Notes: a model not told the origin generated them from the sequence alone. Numbered from the stretch's first letter, positions 43,243 through 52,981 are shown. The stretch: 64,000 nucleotides of DNA from Bradyrhizobium septentrionale (GCF_011516645.4 NZ_CP088285.1:8636501-8700500), one strand, 5' to 3'. A program made the numbers and translations.

Positions 43243-43701
43243 ATGACATCAATCGGTTTCCGCCAAGCCCAAGCGGCCGACCTGCCGGCGATCATTGCGC
43301 TGCTTGCCAACGACGTCCTGGGGCAGCAGCGGGAGGATAAGAGCTCGCCGCCGAATCCAAAATATGTCGATGCATTCGATGCCATCGTCGCCGATCCCAA
43401 CCAACTGCTGGTCGTGGCGACTGCGGATGACGAGGTGATCGGCACGCTGCAACTCACCTTCATCCCCGGAATGGCGCGGCTGGGAGCCTGGCGCGGGCAG
43501 ATCGAAGCGGTCCGAATTGCCGAGACGCACCGCAACTCGGGCGTTGGGCAGCAGATGTTCGAATGGGCGATCGCGCAATGCAGGGCGAGAGGCTGCAACC
43601 TCGTGCAGCTCACGACCGACAAGGCGCGCCCCGATGCGCACCGCTTCTATGAGCGGCTGGGATTCACCGGTAGCCACATCGGCTACAAGCTGATGCTCTG
43701 A
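43243..43701 (+). CDS. GNAT-family N-acetyltransferase
   Basis: A 152-residue acetyl-CoA-dependent acyltransferase. The N-terminal strand-helix (MTSIGFRQAQAADLPAIIAL) and the acetyl-CoA site HRNSGVGQQMFEWAI (Q/RxxGxG/A in motif A) are clear, followed by CNLVQLTTDKARPDAHRFYE and RLGFTGSHIGYKLML. The acceptor is unknown; HRNSGVG suggests small-molecule or peptide N-acetylation. It is monocistronic here and convergent with the amidohydrolase gene. Confidence 0.93.
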   Translation: MTSIGFRQAQAADLPAIIALLANDVLGQQREDKSSPPNPKYVDAFDAIVADPNQLLVVATADDEVIGTLQLTFIPGMARLGAWRGQIEAVRIAETHRNSGVGQQMFEWAIAQCRARGCNLVQLTTDKARPDAHRFYERLGFTGSHIGYKLML

Positions 43702-43736
43702 CGCGACCGCCGAGCCCGCCCTGTCATCACGTCCGT

Positions 43737-45098
43737 CTATTTGTTCCGGTCACCACCAAGAAGATTCTTGTAGACCTTCCCATCCTTCATGATGACCACG
43801 AAGTTCTTTGCCGGGTCTTCTATCAGCTTGATGTTGTCGATCGGGTCGCCGTTGACCAACAGAAGGTCGGCCAGCGCGCCTTCCTCCACCACGCCCAGTC
43901 TGCCCGGATACGGATTTCGAGGCCCAGACAGACCGAGCAATTCGGCATTCGTCGATGTCGCCATCGTGAGCGCTTCGGCCGGCGTATACCATCGCGTGAG
44001 CGTCGTCAGCATGGCTCCTTGCCGGTCGGCGAGCGCCTTCGAGAACAAGACGTCGGTGCCGAATGCCGTCTTCAACTTGTACTTCTTCGCAAAGCCGTAG
44101 ACCCTGTCGGTGCCGGCAACGACCTGTCGCATCTTGTCCTGCTCCGCAGGCCCAAGGACGCTGGCGCCCGACAGATCGACGAAGGGCTGGGTGCTCAGCC
44201 AAATTCCCTTCTCGGCCATCAGGCGGGCCGTCGCGTCGTCCATCAGGTGACCGTGCTCGACACATTTGGCTCCCGCTGCGATCGATCGCTGGATCGCGAC
44301 CGGCGTGTAGGCGTGTACGGCGACATAGGTCCCCCAGTTCTCGGCAGCTTCGACCGCGGCGCGCAGCTCCGGTTCAGTGAATGTGGACACATCGAGCGGA
44401 CTGAATGGCGACGCGACCCCGCCGCCCGCGGTGAGCTTGACCTGCGTAGCCCCCTGCATGAGCTGCTCGCGCGCGCGCACACGGACCTCATCGGGGCTGT
44501 CCGCGACCATGGCGCCGCCTATCCTCTCCATGCGGCTGAGCATGCCGCCGATCGTTCTGGGCAGTTCGGACAGCTGCCGGAAGTCGCCATGGCCGCTGGT
44601 GATGGTGATCATGGCACCGGATGGGTAGATGCGCGGACCGGCGACGAGCCCCTCGTCGATCGCCCGCTTGAGGGAAAAGGCCGGCCCGCCCATGTCGCGA
44701 ACGGTGGTAAAGCCGCGCATCAGCGTGGCCGTTGCTTCCGCGGCCGCAAGGAGATTGGTGTAGCCGACATCACCGGCTATCGCGGTCGCCGGCGTCGGGC
44801 GTATCAGCATCGCATGCCAATGCGCGTCGATCAGCCCGGGCATCAGCACCCGTCCGTCGCCGGCGATCACCTGCGCGTCGGCCGTGATCGCCGCAGTCGA
44901 AATCTTCTCGATCTTGTTGTTCCGGATCAGCACATTGGACGGCCCGGAGAGCGCGCCATTCTTGCCATCAAAGACGCGGACATTCTGGAACAGCACGCCG
45001 GTATCCTGCTGAGCTTGCGCAGGCAGCGGGCCAAGGAGGCTCAACCCAATCGAGGCGATCAGTGCAGGCACCCCGAAGCTTTTGCTCAAATCTGACAT
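43737..45098 (-). CDS. Exported amidohydrolase family protein
   Basis: A 453-residue metal-dependent hydrolase of the imidazolonepropionase/prolidase-like group. A signal peptide (ALIASIGLSLLGPLPAQAQQ) precedes the family start (TGVLFQNVRVFDGKNG). The metal-binding HxH is in PGLIDAHWHAML, with further ligands at VHAYTPVAIQ, CVEHGHLMDD and the aspartate in AFGTDVLFS. It may cleave a dipeptide or cyclic amide in the periplasm. It is the last gene of the 48520-43737 run on the minus strand. A paralogue lies at 49372-50586. Confidence 0.92.
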   Translation of the reverse strand: MSDLSKSFGVPALIASIGLSLLGPLPAQAQQDTGVLFQNVRVFDGKNGALSGPSNVLIRNNKIEKISTAAITADAQVIAGDGRVLMPGLIDAHWHAMLIRPTPATAIAGDVGYTNLLAAAEATATLMRGFTTVRDMGGPAFSLKRAIDEGLVAGPRIYPSGAMITITSGHGDFRQLSELPRTIGGMLSRMERIGGAMVADSPDEVRVRAREQLMQGATQVKLTAGGGVASPFSPLDVSTFTEPELRAAVEAAENWGTYVAVHAYTPVAIQRSIAAGAKCVEHGHLMDDATARLMAEKGIWLSTQPFVDLSGASVLGPAEQDKMRQVVAGTDRVYGFAKKYKLKTAFGTDVLFSKALADRQGAMLTTLTRWYTPAEALTMATSTNAELLGLSGPRNPYPGRLGVVEEGALADLLLVNGDPIDNIKLIEDPAKNFVVIMKDGKVYKNLLGGDRNK

Positions 45099-45193
45099 GT
45101 CCACGCTCCGCCTATGGCACATCGCTCGAGATTATCATTGATCTCGCTGTGTAGGAGGGGCCGACCTGATTGCGGCTGGAAGGGATTGACGGC

Positions 45194-45757
45194 CTACCGG
45201 GCTGCTCTGGCGGCAGGCTGCAAAGCGTAGGTCAGCCATCCGACGCCATGAGACAGCAGATCGATCCCCAGCAACAGCCCGAGCACCCACAGGCCGGTTG
45301 CCGGAAACCCGGTCAGAATGACGAGGCCTGCCAGGACGCCAAACAGCCCGGAGGCCAGCATGATCCAGCCGGCCTGCCGCCAATGGCCGATGCCGACCAG
45401 CATGCGCACAATACCGGAGACCAACAGCAGGAGACCGAGCGCATAGGTCAGGATCAGCGCACTCGTCACCGGCTGGCTCAGCATAACGATTCCGCATGCA
45501 AGGTAGAGGACCCCGAGCAGAAGCTGCCACACGAACCCGCCCCAGCCCTTGGTCCAGAACGCGTGCATGATTTCGAACGCACCGGCGACGATTGCCGTCC
45601 AGCCGATGAAGATGGCGCTGATCACGGTGAAGAGCACGACATCGCCCAGGACCAGAAGGCCCGCGGCGATCATGACGAGCCCAAGCAGCACACACACCCA
45701 TAAAGGTGGGCCCGGCAGGCCGCGGAGCATTGTGGAACTGTTCTCATAGGTGGCCAT
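45194..45757 (-). CDS. HdeD-family (DUF308) membrane protein
   Basis: A 187-residue inner-membrane protein with six hydrophobic helices in three DUF308 pairs. GPPLWVCVLLGLVMIAAGLL opens the fold and the typical G-x(3)-EI-x-HAF motif reads AGAFEIMHAFWTKG. E. coli HdeD contributes to acid resistance at high cell density. GGGAGG lies 5 bases before the ATG at 45757. It sits between the MFS and amidohydrolase genes, with the glutaminase further upstream, in one direction with short gaps. Confidence 0.9.
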   Translation of the reverse strand: MATYENSSTMLRGLPGPPLWVCVLLGLVMIAAGLLVLGDVVLFTVISAIFIGWTAIVAGAFEIMHAFWTKGWGGFVWQLLLGVLYLACGIVMLSQPVTSALILTYALGLLLLVSGIVRMLVGIGHWRQAGWIMLASGLFGVLAGLVILTGFPATGLWVLGLLLGIDLLSHGVGWLTYALQPAARAAR

Positions 45758-45797
45758 GTCATCCTCCCTAATCCCAAGCGGCCGCGGCGCGTGCCAA

Positions 45798-47450
45798 CTA
45801 GGCCGATCGTTCACCCTCGCCTGTCGCTCCGTCGTCCGGTATTTCTCCCGGCCGGTAATTCGGCAGCCGGCCCGCGGGAATGACTGCGAGCAAGGCGAGG
45901 CCGGCCATGATCAACAATCCGATCTTCAACGCGCGCAGGCGCGCTTCGGTGTTGACGCGCACCGCTTCCTCGATCTGCTGCGGCGTACCGCTGGTGCCTT
46001 CGAGCACGCTACGCAGCCGGTCATTGCTGACGAAGGTGATGTTGCCGAGATCGACCTGGCTCTGGAGCTCCTTGGTCAGCACCGGACTGGCCGCGATCCT
46101 GCCGAGCGCGATCGTACTCAACAGACCGACGAGAAGCGCTCCGGCAACCGCGGTGCCGACTGCAGCCGCCAGATTCTGTGAGGTTCCGCGCAAAGACCCG
46201 ACGTCCCCGGCCAATTCCTTGGGCGAGGCCGTGACCAGAACGTTGAACAGCAGCGTCACCAGGGAGCCCTGGCCAATGCCGAACAGCACGAGTCCAAAGA
46301 GAACGGGAAACTCGCTCCAGTCGTTGCGCACGACGAACGCGAGCCATAGCAACGCGACGGCGCAGAGGCCAAAGCCGAAGCGTCCGATCTGGCGAGGCGT
46401 CAGTTTTTCATAGAGATTGACAATCAGCATCGCCGACAGAAAAACGGTCAGATTGAAGGGCATCATCGCGATCGCCGTCGCAATGGGCGAACGTCCCTGC
46501 ACGATCTGGATGTAGAGCGGCACCGTGAAGTTCAGGGCCGCCTCGAGCGCCACAACCGCGAACAGCGCATAGACGGCACACCTCTCCTCCGGCGAGTCGA
46601 TCACCTGCAACGCCAGCAGGGGCGTTTTCCCTGCGGCCTGTTGCCGATGCGTCCACATCAGGAACGCCTGCCCGAGTACGATGCCAAGCACGATCAGGAC
46701 CGGTGCCGGCGAAACGCCCAGCAAGTCGAACGGCGCGTTAGGCGTCGCCAGGATCACCCCCCAACCGTTCAAATTATTGAATCCGAAACTGATAAAGATG
46801 ATTGCGCTCGCGGCAAGAACGACGCCGATCAGATCGATCTGAACATCCTGGCGACCGCGGTCGGGCCGCAGGCGGAAACTCAGGGCGAAAGCGATCGCAG
46901 AAGCAGCAATGAGAATCCCGAACGCGGGGCGCCAGCCGATATAGGTGCCGAGCAACCCACCGATGACAAATGCCAGCACGCCGGCGGCAGCCCGCGCCGA
47001 GCCAAGCGCACCAAGGGCCGTCGCTTGCTGGCGTCCGGCATAGTTCTCGGCAATCAGCGCGACGAGCGAAGGCACGATCACCGCGCCCGCAGCGCCGCAA
47101 AGCGCCTGAGCGGAAATCATCACCGAGGCCGTGGGGCTGAACGTCATCGCGATCTGAGATATCAGGAAGAGCACGACGGCAACGCGAAAGACCTGCACCG
47201 CCCCGAACCTTTGGGCGAGTTTCGCGCCGAGCATCACGAACCCGGCCACCAGCATCGAGTAGGCCACGATTCCGGTCGCGACTGTGGTCGGCGGCACGCC
47301 GAAGCTGGCCACCATTCCCCCCATGGCAACCGGCAACGACGCGACATTGAACGACATGATCATCTGACCGAAGGCGATCGCGATCATGGGCACCCATGAT
47401 GCACGCTCTTCCTGATGAACGTCGCCGATCGAGATAGCTTGCGTTGCCAT
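45798..47450 (-). CDS. MFS transporter (DHA2-like, 14 helices)
   Basis: A 550-residue major-facilitator transporter. It begins MATQAISIGDVHQEERASWV, the A-motif region reads GAKLAQRFGAVQVFRVAVVL, and the C-motif-like segment GALGSARAAAGVLAFVIGGLL is typical of drug:proton antiporters. Fourteen hydrophobic stretches can be counted and a soluble segment follows near the C-terminus before the last helix. TTGGAGGACG precedes the ATG at 47450; the longer open frame upstream runs through the intergenic region and the glutaminase gene. The substrate is unknown. Confidence 0.9.
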   Translation of the reverse strand: MATQAISIGDVHQEERASWVPMIAIAFGQMIMSFNVASLPVAMGGMVASFGVPPTTVATGIVAYSMLVAGFVMLGAKLAQRFGAVQVFRVAVVLFLISQIAMTFSPTASVMISAQALCGAAGAVIVPSLVALIAENYAGRQQATALGALGSARAAAGVLAFVIGGLLGTYIGWRPAFGILIAASAIAFALSFRLRPDRGRQDVQIDLIGVVLAASAIIFISFGFNNLNGWGVILATPNAPFDLLGVSPAPVLIVLGIVLGQAFLMWTHRQQAAGKTPLLALQVIDSPEERCAVYALFAVVALEAALNFTVPLYIQIVQGRSPIATAIAMMPFNLTVFLSAMLIVNLYEKLTPRQIGRFGFGLCAVALLWLAFVVRNDWSEFPVLFGLVLFGIGQGSLVTLLFNVLVTASPKELAGDVGSLRGTSQNLAAAVGTAVAGALLVGLLSTIALGRIAASPVLTKELQSQVDLGNITFVSNDRLRSVLEGTSGTPQQIEEAVRVNTEARLRALKIGLLIMAGLALLAVIPAGRLPNYRPGEIPDDGATGEGERSA

Positions 47451-47521
47451 CGCGTCCTCCAACCTGCCTGGTGTTGCGATCGATCGAGCCACGGCTCTAC
47501 CGATCCTCAGAGCATCTTGTT

Positions 47522-48520
47522 TCACTCGTCCGGTTGGGACACGAACAGATCCATGCCCAGTCTTTGCGACAGGAACTTCGCGGCGAGCTGCCCTCGCACA
47601 CTGTTGCCGGCCGCATCCAGTGGCGGGGCGAAGGTGCCGAAACCACCTTTCCCCGGAGAAACCGCAACGATACCGCCGCCGATGCCGCTTTTGCCGGGTA
47701 GACCGATGTCGTACAGCCAGTCGCCCGACGTCTCGTACAGCCCTGCAGTGACCATGACGGCCAATGCATAGTGGCACACGGCCGCATCGACCACCCGCTG
47801 CCGGGTGACTGGATTGACCCCGCCGTCAGCCAGCGTCGCGCCCATCACGGCGAGATCCCTGGCGCTCACATTGAGGGAGCACTGCCGGGTGTAGAGATCG
47901 GTCGCCTGTTTGGCGTCGCAGTAGATCCGGTCATAGCTCTCCAGCAGCCGGGCGATACTTCGATTGCGAAAATTCGTCTTCGACGCCGACGCGTAGACTT
48001 CCTCGTTGAGCGGGAGCTTGCGACCGGCAAAGCGTGAAAGGCCGTCATGGATCAACCGCCATCGCTCTTCCGCGCTCGCACCCGGAACGAGGCTGGTGGT
48101 CGCGATCGCACCTGCGTTCACCATCGGGTTGGTGCGCCCGGCCCCGTGCTCGATTGCCGCCAGCGAATTAAACGGCAGCCCGGTCGCATTCGCGCCCAGT
48201 CTTGCTCGCGCCTCCTCAGGGCCGATGGCCTCGCACACCAGCGCGAACACGAATGGCTTCGACACACTCATGATCGAGAATTCGTATTCGATGTCGCCGG
48301 CACCGTAGATGCGCCCGCTGGCACCGGCCACGCAGATGCCGAACAGTTCACTCGGCACCCTGGCCAAGGCCGGATAAACCTGCGAATTGGTCCCTTCGCT
48401 GTTCGACTTGAAGCGCAGATGAGCTTGGGACACCAGCTCCTGCACCATCTCGGGATCGGGCAAGTGCCCCGTCGAGATGTAAGGCCGCTCCGCTTGTTCA
48501 GCGATCGAAGGTGGCCACAT
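47522..48520 (-). CDS. glsA: Glutaminase
   Basis: Hydrolyses L-glutamine to glutamate and ammonia; a serine-dependent beta-lactamase-like fold of 332 residues. The nucleophile motif SxxK is in FSIMSVSKPFVFALV, the glycine/asparagine region GRTNPMVNAGAIATTSLVPG is characteristic, and YTRQCSLNVSARDLAVMGAT and VMVTAGLYETSGDWLYDIGL follow in family order. GAAGGAAAG precedes the ATG at 48520. It heads the run glutaminase-MFS-HdeD-amidohydrolase. In E. coli a glutaminase plus a glutamine/glutamate antiporter forms an acid-resistance system through ammonia release. Confidence 0.95.
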   Translation of the reverse strand: MWPPSIAEQAERPYISTGHLPDPEMVQELVSQAHLRFKSNSEGTNSQVYPALARVPSELFGICVAGASGRIYGAGDIEYEFSIMSVSKPFVFALVCEAIGPEEARARLGANATGLPFNSLAAIEHGAGRTNPMVNAGAIATTSLVPGASAEERWRLIHDGLSRFAGRKLPLNEEVYASASKTNFRNRSIARLLESYDRIYCDAKQATDLYTRQCSLNVSARDLAVMGATLADGGVNPVTRQRVVDAAVCHYALAVMVTAGLYETSGDWLYDIGLPGKSGIGGGIVAVSPGKGGFGTFAPPLDAAGNSVRGQLAAKFLSQRLGMDLFVSQPDE

Positions 48521-48823
48521 TGGCTTTCCTTCCCGATTTCGACCTTGGTGTTTCAGGTCTTCCAGTCGGCAACCGGAAGTAGGCACCCAAAAAAACACGG
48601 AGTCAACGACCGGGCTGATGGCGCTATCAGGTAAGCAGCATTGCCCAATCATCAGATGCGCAATTGAATCAAAGAGAAGTCATCAGGCCATCAACGAGAT
48701 TTCCATCGCTGGCGCTCGAGAGTACGATCGCCGCGTGCGGATGTGAGCCCGCCGCCTGTCCAAACAACACCGGCCCGCGGCGATGGCGGCAATGACCGCA
48801 TCACTTGAATGGTGAGGTTGATC

Positions 48824-49033
48824 ATGGTGGCGCGCGCAAGCGACGGACAGCTTTTGCTGGTGAAGAAGCTGGGTGGGCTTTTTGCTATCATTCTTGGCTG
48901 CCTGCTGACAGCGGTCGGTGTGACATTCGAATCCACCAGCACAATTGTCGTCGGCGTCCTGTTTCTTGTGCTCGGCGCGGCCCTGCTCGCGCTCAAGATC
49001 ATGAGACGAAATCAAACTGGTCCGTTTGGATAG
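48824..49033 (+). CDS. Small two-helix membrane protein
   Basis: A 69-residue hypothetical protein with two hydrophobic helices (LGGLFAIILGCLLTAVGVTF and TSTIVVGVLFLVLGAALLAL) and a basic tail (KIMRRNQTGPFG). GTGAGG lies 8 bases before the ATG. Local base composition is lower in GC than the surrounding genes. From 48521 to 48823 and from 49034 to 49371 I see no gene or structured repeat. Confidence 0.6.
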   Translation: MVARASDGQLLLVKKLGGLFAIILGCLLTAVGVTFESTSTIVVGVLFLVLGAALLALKIMRRNQTGPFG

Positions 49034-49371
49034 CCTTCCGGCCAAATAGACCGACGCAACCGGGGCAATTTCAATTGTGGGGACGCGGCTGCAATCGCAA
49101 CCGGCGAGCCCGCCATTGCGGTCGAGGGGACGCTTGCTCAATTTCGGTATATTGGAAATTTATCCCTGATTTGCCCGACGTGTCAAGTTGCCTTGTCGAA
49201 CGCCGGCAGCCGCCAGCTACTTTGCATGGGGTTGTTTTCGATATTTTGGCAGCGCGCACCTGCGGCGGGGAGTTCCTCCACCGTCACCCGCAGTTATGCC
49301 GGCAAGGCACGATGCGATACGCATGGTAACGGGTGCTCGCGTTGCACGGCAGCGCGTTCTGCGGCCAGCCA

Positions 49372-50586
49372 TCACGGCTTCTGATAGATCACATGACCTG
49401 CGCGGATGGTGGTGCTCACCTTCGCGAGGTTGCCGACGTCGCTGAGCGGATCGCCGTCGAGCACCACGAGATCGGCGTCAAAGCCCTGCTCCACCTTGCC
49501 TTTCTTCGCGGCCTTGAAGAACCGCGCCGGATTGGTGGTCAGCGAGGCCAGCACCTGGCGCTCCGACAGCGCGCGATGCATCAGCTCGACTTCCTGCGTG
49601 GTGTCGTACTGCGTGGTGAAGCCGACATCGGTACCGAACAGCACCGTGCCGCCATTCTCGGAGAACTGCTTGAGCTGGTTGACGGTCGCGGCCACCAGAC
49701 GGTTGGTGACACCAGGGTCGAGCACGACGGTGGTGAACAGTGCCAGCGTCGGGATCAGCGCAGTCCCCTGCGCCTTGAACCGCGCCAGCTGGTCCTCGCT
49801 ATAGGCGCGCTCGCTCGGCGTGGTGTGCGCGAGCACGTCGACATCCGATGCGATCACCGTCTCCACACCGATCTTGTTCTGCGGGTGGGCGAACACCGGC
49901 CTGCCCTGCGCATGCGCGACGTCGACGGCCGCCTTGGCAATGGCCGGGTCCATGTTCACGACCGGCTTGTCTCCCATGAACGCGCCGGTGAACAGCTTGA
50001 TGCCGTCCTCGCCCATCGCCAGCCAGTCCCGCGCCCACTTCGCAGCCTCCTCCGGCGTCGCAGCTTCCGGAAGCTGTATTTCAGGCGGCAGGTACACAGG
50101 ATGGCCGCCCTTGGGAAAGACGTTGCCGGCCAGCAGGATGTTGGGACCGGCGACTTCGCCCGCCGCAATGCGCCGGCGCAGCGGCAGCGTATTTCTTGGA
50201 TCGGAGCCGAGATCCCAGACCGTGGTGAAGCCCCAGCGCGTCAGCATCTCCTGCATGTGCTGCGTCAATGCCGCGGCCGGTGCGGCGCCGGCCCCGCGCC
50301 AGACATTTTGCGTGAAATGCACATGGCTGTTCCAGAACCCGGCAACGATGGTCTTGCCGGTACAATCGATCACGCGCGAATCCGAGGGCAGCGTGACGTC
50401 GCCGGACTTGCCGACCGCACTGATGACTCCGTCGGTCATCACGATCACCGCATCCGGCAGCGCAGCCGCATCGGGCGAGGCGTAGACGCTGCCACCGCGC
50501 AGCACGACGGTCTCGGCATGCACCGCCACTGAGGCGAGAACCGAGCCAACAACAACAAGCGCGACGCGTAGCCAGGTCCCGATCAT
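49372..50586 (-). CDS. Exported amidohydrolase family protein (second copy type)
   Basis: A 404-residue metal-dependent hydrolase with a signal peptide (ALVVVGSVLASVAVHAE). VVLRGGSVYASPDAAALPDA opens the fold, and VAGFWNSHVHFTQNVW carries the HxH metal pair, with VFAHPQNKIGVE, DVLAHTTPSERAYS and LFGTDVGFTTQ supplying the later ligands. It is a member of the same superfamily as 43737-45098 but the two differ clearly, so it is not a recent duplicate. The reaction is unknown; the export signal suggests a scavenging role. Confidence 0.9.
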   Translation of the reverse strand: MIGTWLRVALVVVGSVLASVAVHAETVVLRGGSVYASPDAAALPDAVIVMTDGVISAVGKSGDVTLPSDSRVIDCTGKTIVAGFWNSHVHFTQNVWRGAGAAPAAALTQHMQEMLTRWGFTTVWDLGSDPRNTLPLRRRIAAGEVAGPNILLAGNVFPKGGHPVYLPPEIQLPEAATPEEAAKWARDWLAMGEDGIKLFTGAFMGDKPVVNMDPAIAKAAVDVAHAQGRPVFAHPQNKIGVETVIASDVDVLAHTTPSERAYSEDQLARFKAQGTALIPTLALFTTVVLDPGVTNRLVAATVNQLKQFSENGGTVLFGTDVGFTTQYDTTQEVELMHRALSERQVLASLTTNPARFFKAAKKGKVEQGFDADLVVLDGDPLSDVGNLAKVSTTIRAGHVIYQKP

Positions 50587-50703
50587 GGACAGCCCTTTCA
50601 AGATTGCACGCCGGCAACGGCCGGCGCGCGGCAACATAGAGGCTGCGCGCGGCGCGGTTTGATCGTTCTTGCTGTCGGAAACGGATTTGCGGGCGGCCGC
50701 CCG

Positions 50704-51912
50704 TCACTCCTCGGGCGCGTTCTCGATCGGGTCGAAGCGGTCGGCCTCGAGCCCGAGCAGATTCCAAGATTGCAGCATGTGCGGCGGCAGCGGCGCGGTC
50801 GCATCGATCACGCCGCCGCGCGGATGCGGAATCACGATGCGGCGGGCCAAAAGATGCAGCCGGTTCTGCAGGCCGCCGGGCAGCTGCCAGTTCTCCTTGT
50901 TGAAATATTTGGGGTCGCCCACGATCGCGTGGTCGATATGCGCCATATGGGCGCGCAATTGATGGGTGCGGCCGGTCACCGGCTTGAGCGACACCCAGGC
51001 AAGCTTGGTCGCCGAGGTCTCGACCACGGCGTAATAGGTCACCGCGTGGCTGGCGCCCTCGTCGCCATGCGCCGCGATCCGCATGATGCTGTCCTCCTCG
51101 CTCTCCTCCTTGGCGAGGTAGGTCGAGATGCGGCCCTGCTTCGGCTTCGGCACGCCGGCGACCAGCGCCCAGTAGATCTTGCGCGCCGAGCGATGACGAA
51201 ACGAACCGGTCAGCGCGGTCGCGGCAAAGCGCGTCTTGGCGATCAGCAGACAGCCCGAGGTCTCCCGGTCGAGCCGATGCACCAGGCGCGGCTTCTGCCC
51301 CTTGGCGTCGCGCATCACCTCCAGCATGTCGTCGACATTGCGCGTGATGCCGGAGCCGCCCTGAACCGCCAGACCTGCGGGCTTGTTCAGCACCATCACG
51401 TCGGCGTCCTCGAACAGGATCATGTCCTTGAGGTCCTGCAGGGTCTTCTTGGCGGCTTCAGAGAGGCTGGCGGCGGCCTTCGGCGTATCGAGCTTGAGCG
51501 GCGGAATACGGACGCTCTGGCCTTCTTCCAGCCGGTCCTTGCTGTCCGCACGCTTGCCATTGACGCGCAACTCGCCCTTACGAACGATGCGCTGGATGTG
51601 GGAAAACGACAGGCCGGGGAAACGCGCCTCGAGAAAGCGGTCGACGCGCATGTTGTTCTCGTCCGCCGTCACGACCACGGTCTGCACCTTGGTCGGTAGC
51701 GGCGGTGGCTCGGCGACATGCTTCTCGGGCTCAGGCACGAAGGGCTTGGGCGCACGCTGCTTGTCGCCAAGCCGCACCACTGGCTTGCCGCCCGGACGAT
51801 GCGCCGGCCCCCGCTCGGCCGCCGAGCCGCGATGGGGACGCGCACCCTTGGGACGCGCGCCTTTGGCGCGGTCGGCGGCAGGGCGGAGGGGTCTCTTGAC
51901 GCGGCGGCTCAT
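50704..51912 (-). CDS. RluA/RluC-family pseudouridine synthase
   Basis: Converts uridine to pseudouridine in 23S rRNA. It has 402 residues: a basic Pro/Arg-rich N-terminal tail of about 75 residues, an S4 RNA-binding domain (MRVDRFLEARFPGLSFSHIQ, then RIVRKGELRVNGKR), and the catalytic domain with its aspartate in LVHRLDRETSGCLL, followed by KPVTGRTHQLRAHMAHIDHA. The N-terminal extension is longer than in E. coli RluC. It is divergent from the esterase gene. It is one of the conserved genes on which the accessory block borders. Confidence 0.94.
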   Translation of the reverse strand: MSRRVKRPLRPAADRAKGARPKGARPHRGSAAERGPAHRPGGKPVVRLGDKQRAPKPFVPEPEKHVAEPPPLPTKVQTVVVTADENNMRVDRFLEARFPGLSFSHIQRIVRKGELRVNGKRADSKDRLEEGQSVRIPPLKLDTPKAAASLSEAAKKTLQDLKDMILFEDADVMVLNKPAGLAVQGGSGITRNVDDMLEVMRDAKGQKPRLVHRLDRETSGCLLIAKTRFAATALTGSFRHRSARKIYWALVAGVPKPKQGRISTYLAKEESEEDSIMRIAAHGDEGASHAVTYYAVVETSATKLAWVSLKPVTGRTHQLRAHMAHIDHAIVGDPKYFNKENWQLPGGLQNRLHLLARRIVIPHPRGGVIDATAPLPPHMLQSWNLLGLEADRFDPIENAPEE

Positions 51913-52038
51913 GGGGTTGCAACTCCGAAGTTAGGCCGTTGGGTAGCGCAAATGCCGCGAATCGTCACGGCGAAATCGGTAAATCCTGCCACATCGGCCG
52001 TGTTCGGCCGCACGCGGCAAGCGACGGAGAGCCCTGGA

Positions 52039-52977
52039 ATGAGACTGGCGGTATCGGCTTTGGCGGCGGCCCTGACGCTCGCGGGGCCGGCGCGGGCCCA
52101 GGAGAGCCCGATGCCCGAGGAGCTCGCCTGGAAGCTCCTGGAACTCGGCCGCGTCGTCGAGATGCCCAAGACGGCCGCGCTCTACGCACCGCTGCAACAG
52201 AGGGAGCCCTATCAGGGCGTCAAGGTCGAGCGCGACGTCAAATACGGCCCCGCCGACCGCCATCTGCTCGACGTCTTCACGCCGGACGCAGCGTCGCCGC
52301 CACGCCCGGTGCTGATCTACATCCATGGCGGAGGCTTTGTCGCTGGCAACAAGCGCACGCCTGGCAGCCCGTTCTACGACAACGTCATGCTGTGGGCCGC
52401 CAAGAACGGCTTTGTCGGCGTCAACGCGACCTATCGCCTGGCGCCGGCGTTTCCCTGGCCGGCCGGCGCGGAAGACATGGGCGCGATCGTGCGATGGGTC
52501 GCGGAGAACATCGTGCTCCGCGGCGGCGATCCCAAACGCATCTTCCTGATGGGCCAGTCGGCCGGTGCGATCCATGTCGCGAGCTATGTCTCGCACGGCG
52601 AATTCCACAAGGTGAAGGGCGACGGCCTTGCCGGCGCGATCATGGTGTCCGGCATCTACGATCTGACGGCTTCGCCCGTCGGCGATGCCGAGCTCGTCTA
52701 TTACGGCTCCGACCCCTCGCGCTACGCCGAGCGCTCCTCGCTGCAGGGTCTCGTCGCGAGCCCGATCCCGTTCCTGATCACCGCAGCCGAGCTCGATCCG
52801 CCGCGCTTCGTCGAGCAATTCGAGCTCATGAAGCAGGCCAGCTGCAAGCGGCCAAGCGGCTGCGCCCGCAGTTTCATGCTGCCGCAGCACAGCCACATGT
52901 CGGAGGTCTATGCGATCAACACCCCGGACACGCGACTGACCGACGAGATTTTGGAGTTTGTGAAGAGCGTGAAGTGA
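52039..52977 (+). CDS. Exported alpha/beta-hydrolase (carboxylesterase, HSL-like)
   Basis: A 312-residue secreted serine esterase. After a signal peptide (MRLAVSALAAALTLAGPARA) the oxyanion motif IYIHGGGFVAGNK, the nucleophile GQSAGAIH and the acid/histidine region (AELDPPRF; QHSHMSEVY) give the full triad. It resembles hormone-sensitive-lipase-type esterases. It is convergent with rarA (stops 4 bp apart) and divergent from the pseudouridine synthase. The open frame reaching back to 51718 is antisense to the neighbour, so ATG 52039 is used. Confidence 0.92.
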   Translation: MRLAVSALAAALTLAGPARAQESPMPEELAWKLLELGRVVEMPKTAALYAPLQQREPYQGVKVERDVKYGPADRHLLDVFTPDAASPPRPVLIYIHGGGFVAGNKRTPGSPFYDNVMLWAAKNGFVGVNATYRLAPAFPWPAGAEDMGAIVRWVAENIVLRGGDPKRIFLMGQSAGAIHVASYVSHGEFHKVKGDGLAGAIMVSGIYDLTASPVGDAELVYYGSDPSRYAERSSLQGLVASPIPFLITAAELDPPRFVEQFELMKQASCKRPSGCARSFMLPQHSHMSEVYAINTPDTRLTDEILEFVKSVK

Positions 52978-52981
52978 GGAG

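Noticed and set aside
48683..49141. A 152-codon minus-strand open frame in the low-GC spacer
   Set aside because: Translation is Arg/His/Ser-biased with no domain, and it is opposite the better-supported small membrane protein at 48824-49033.
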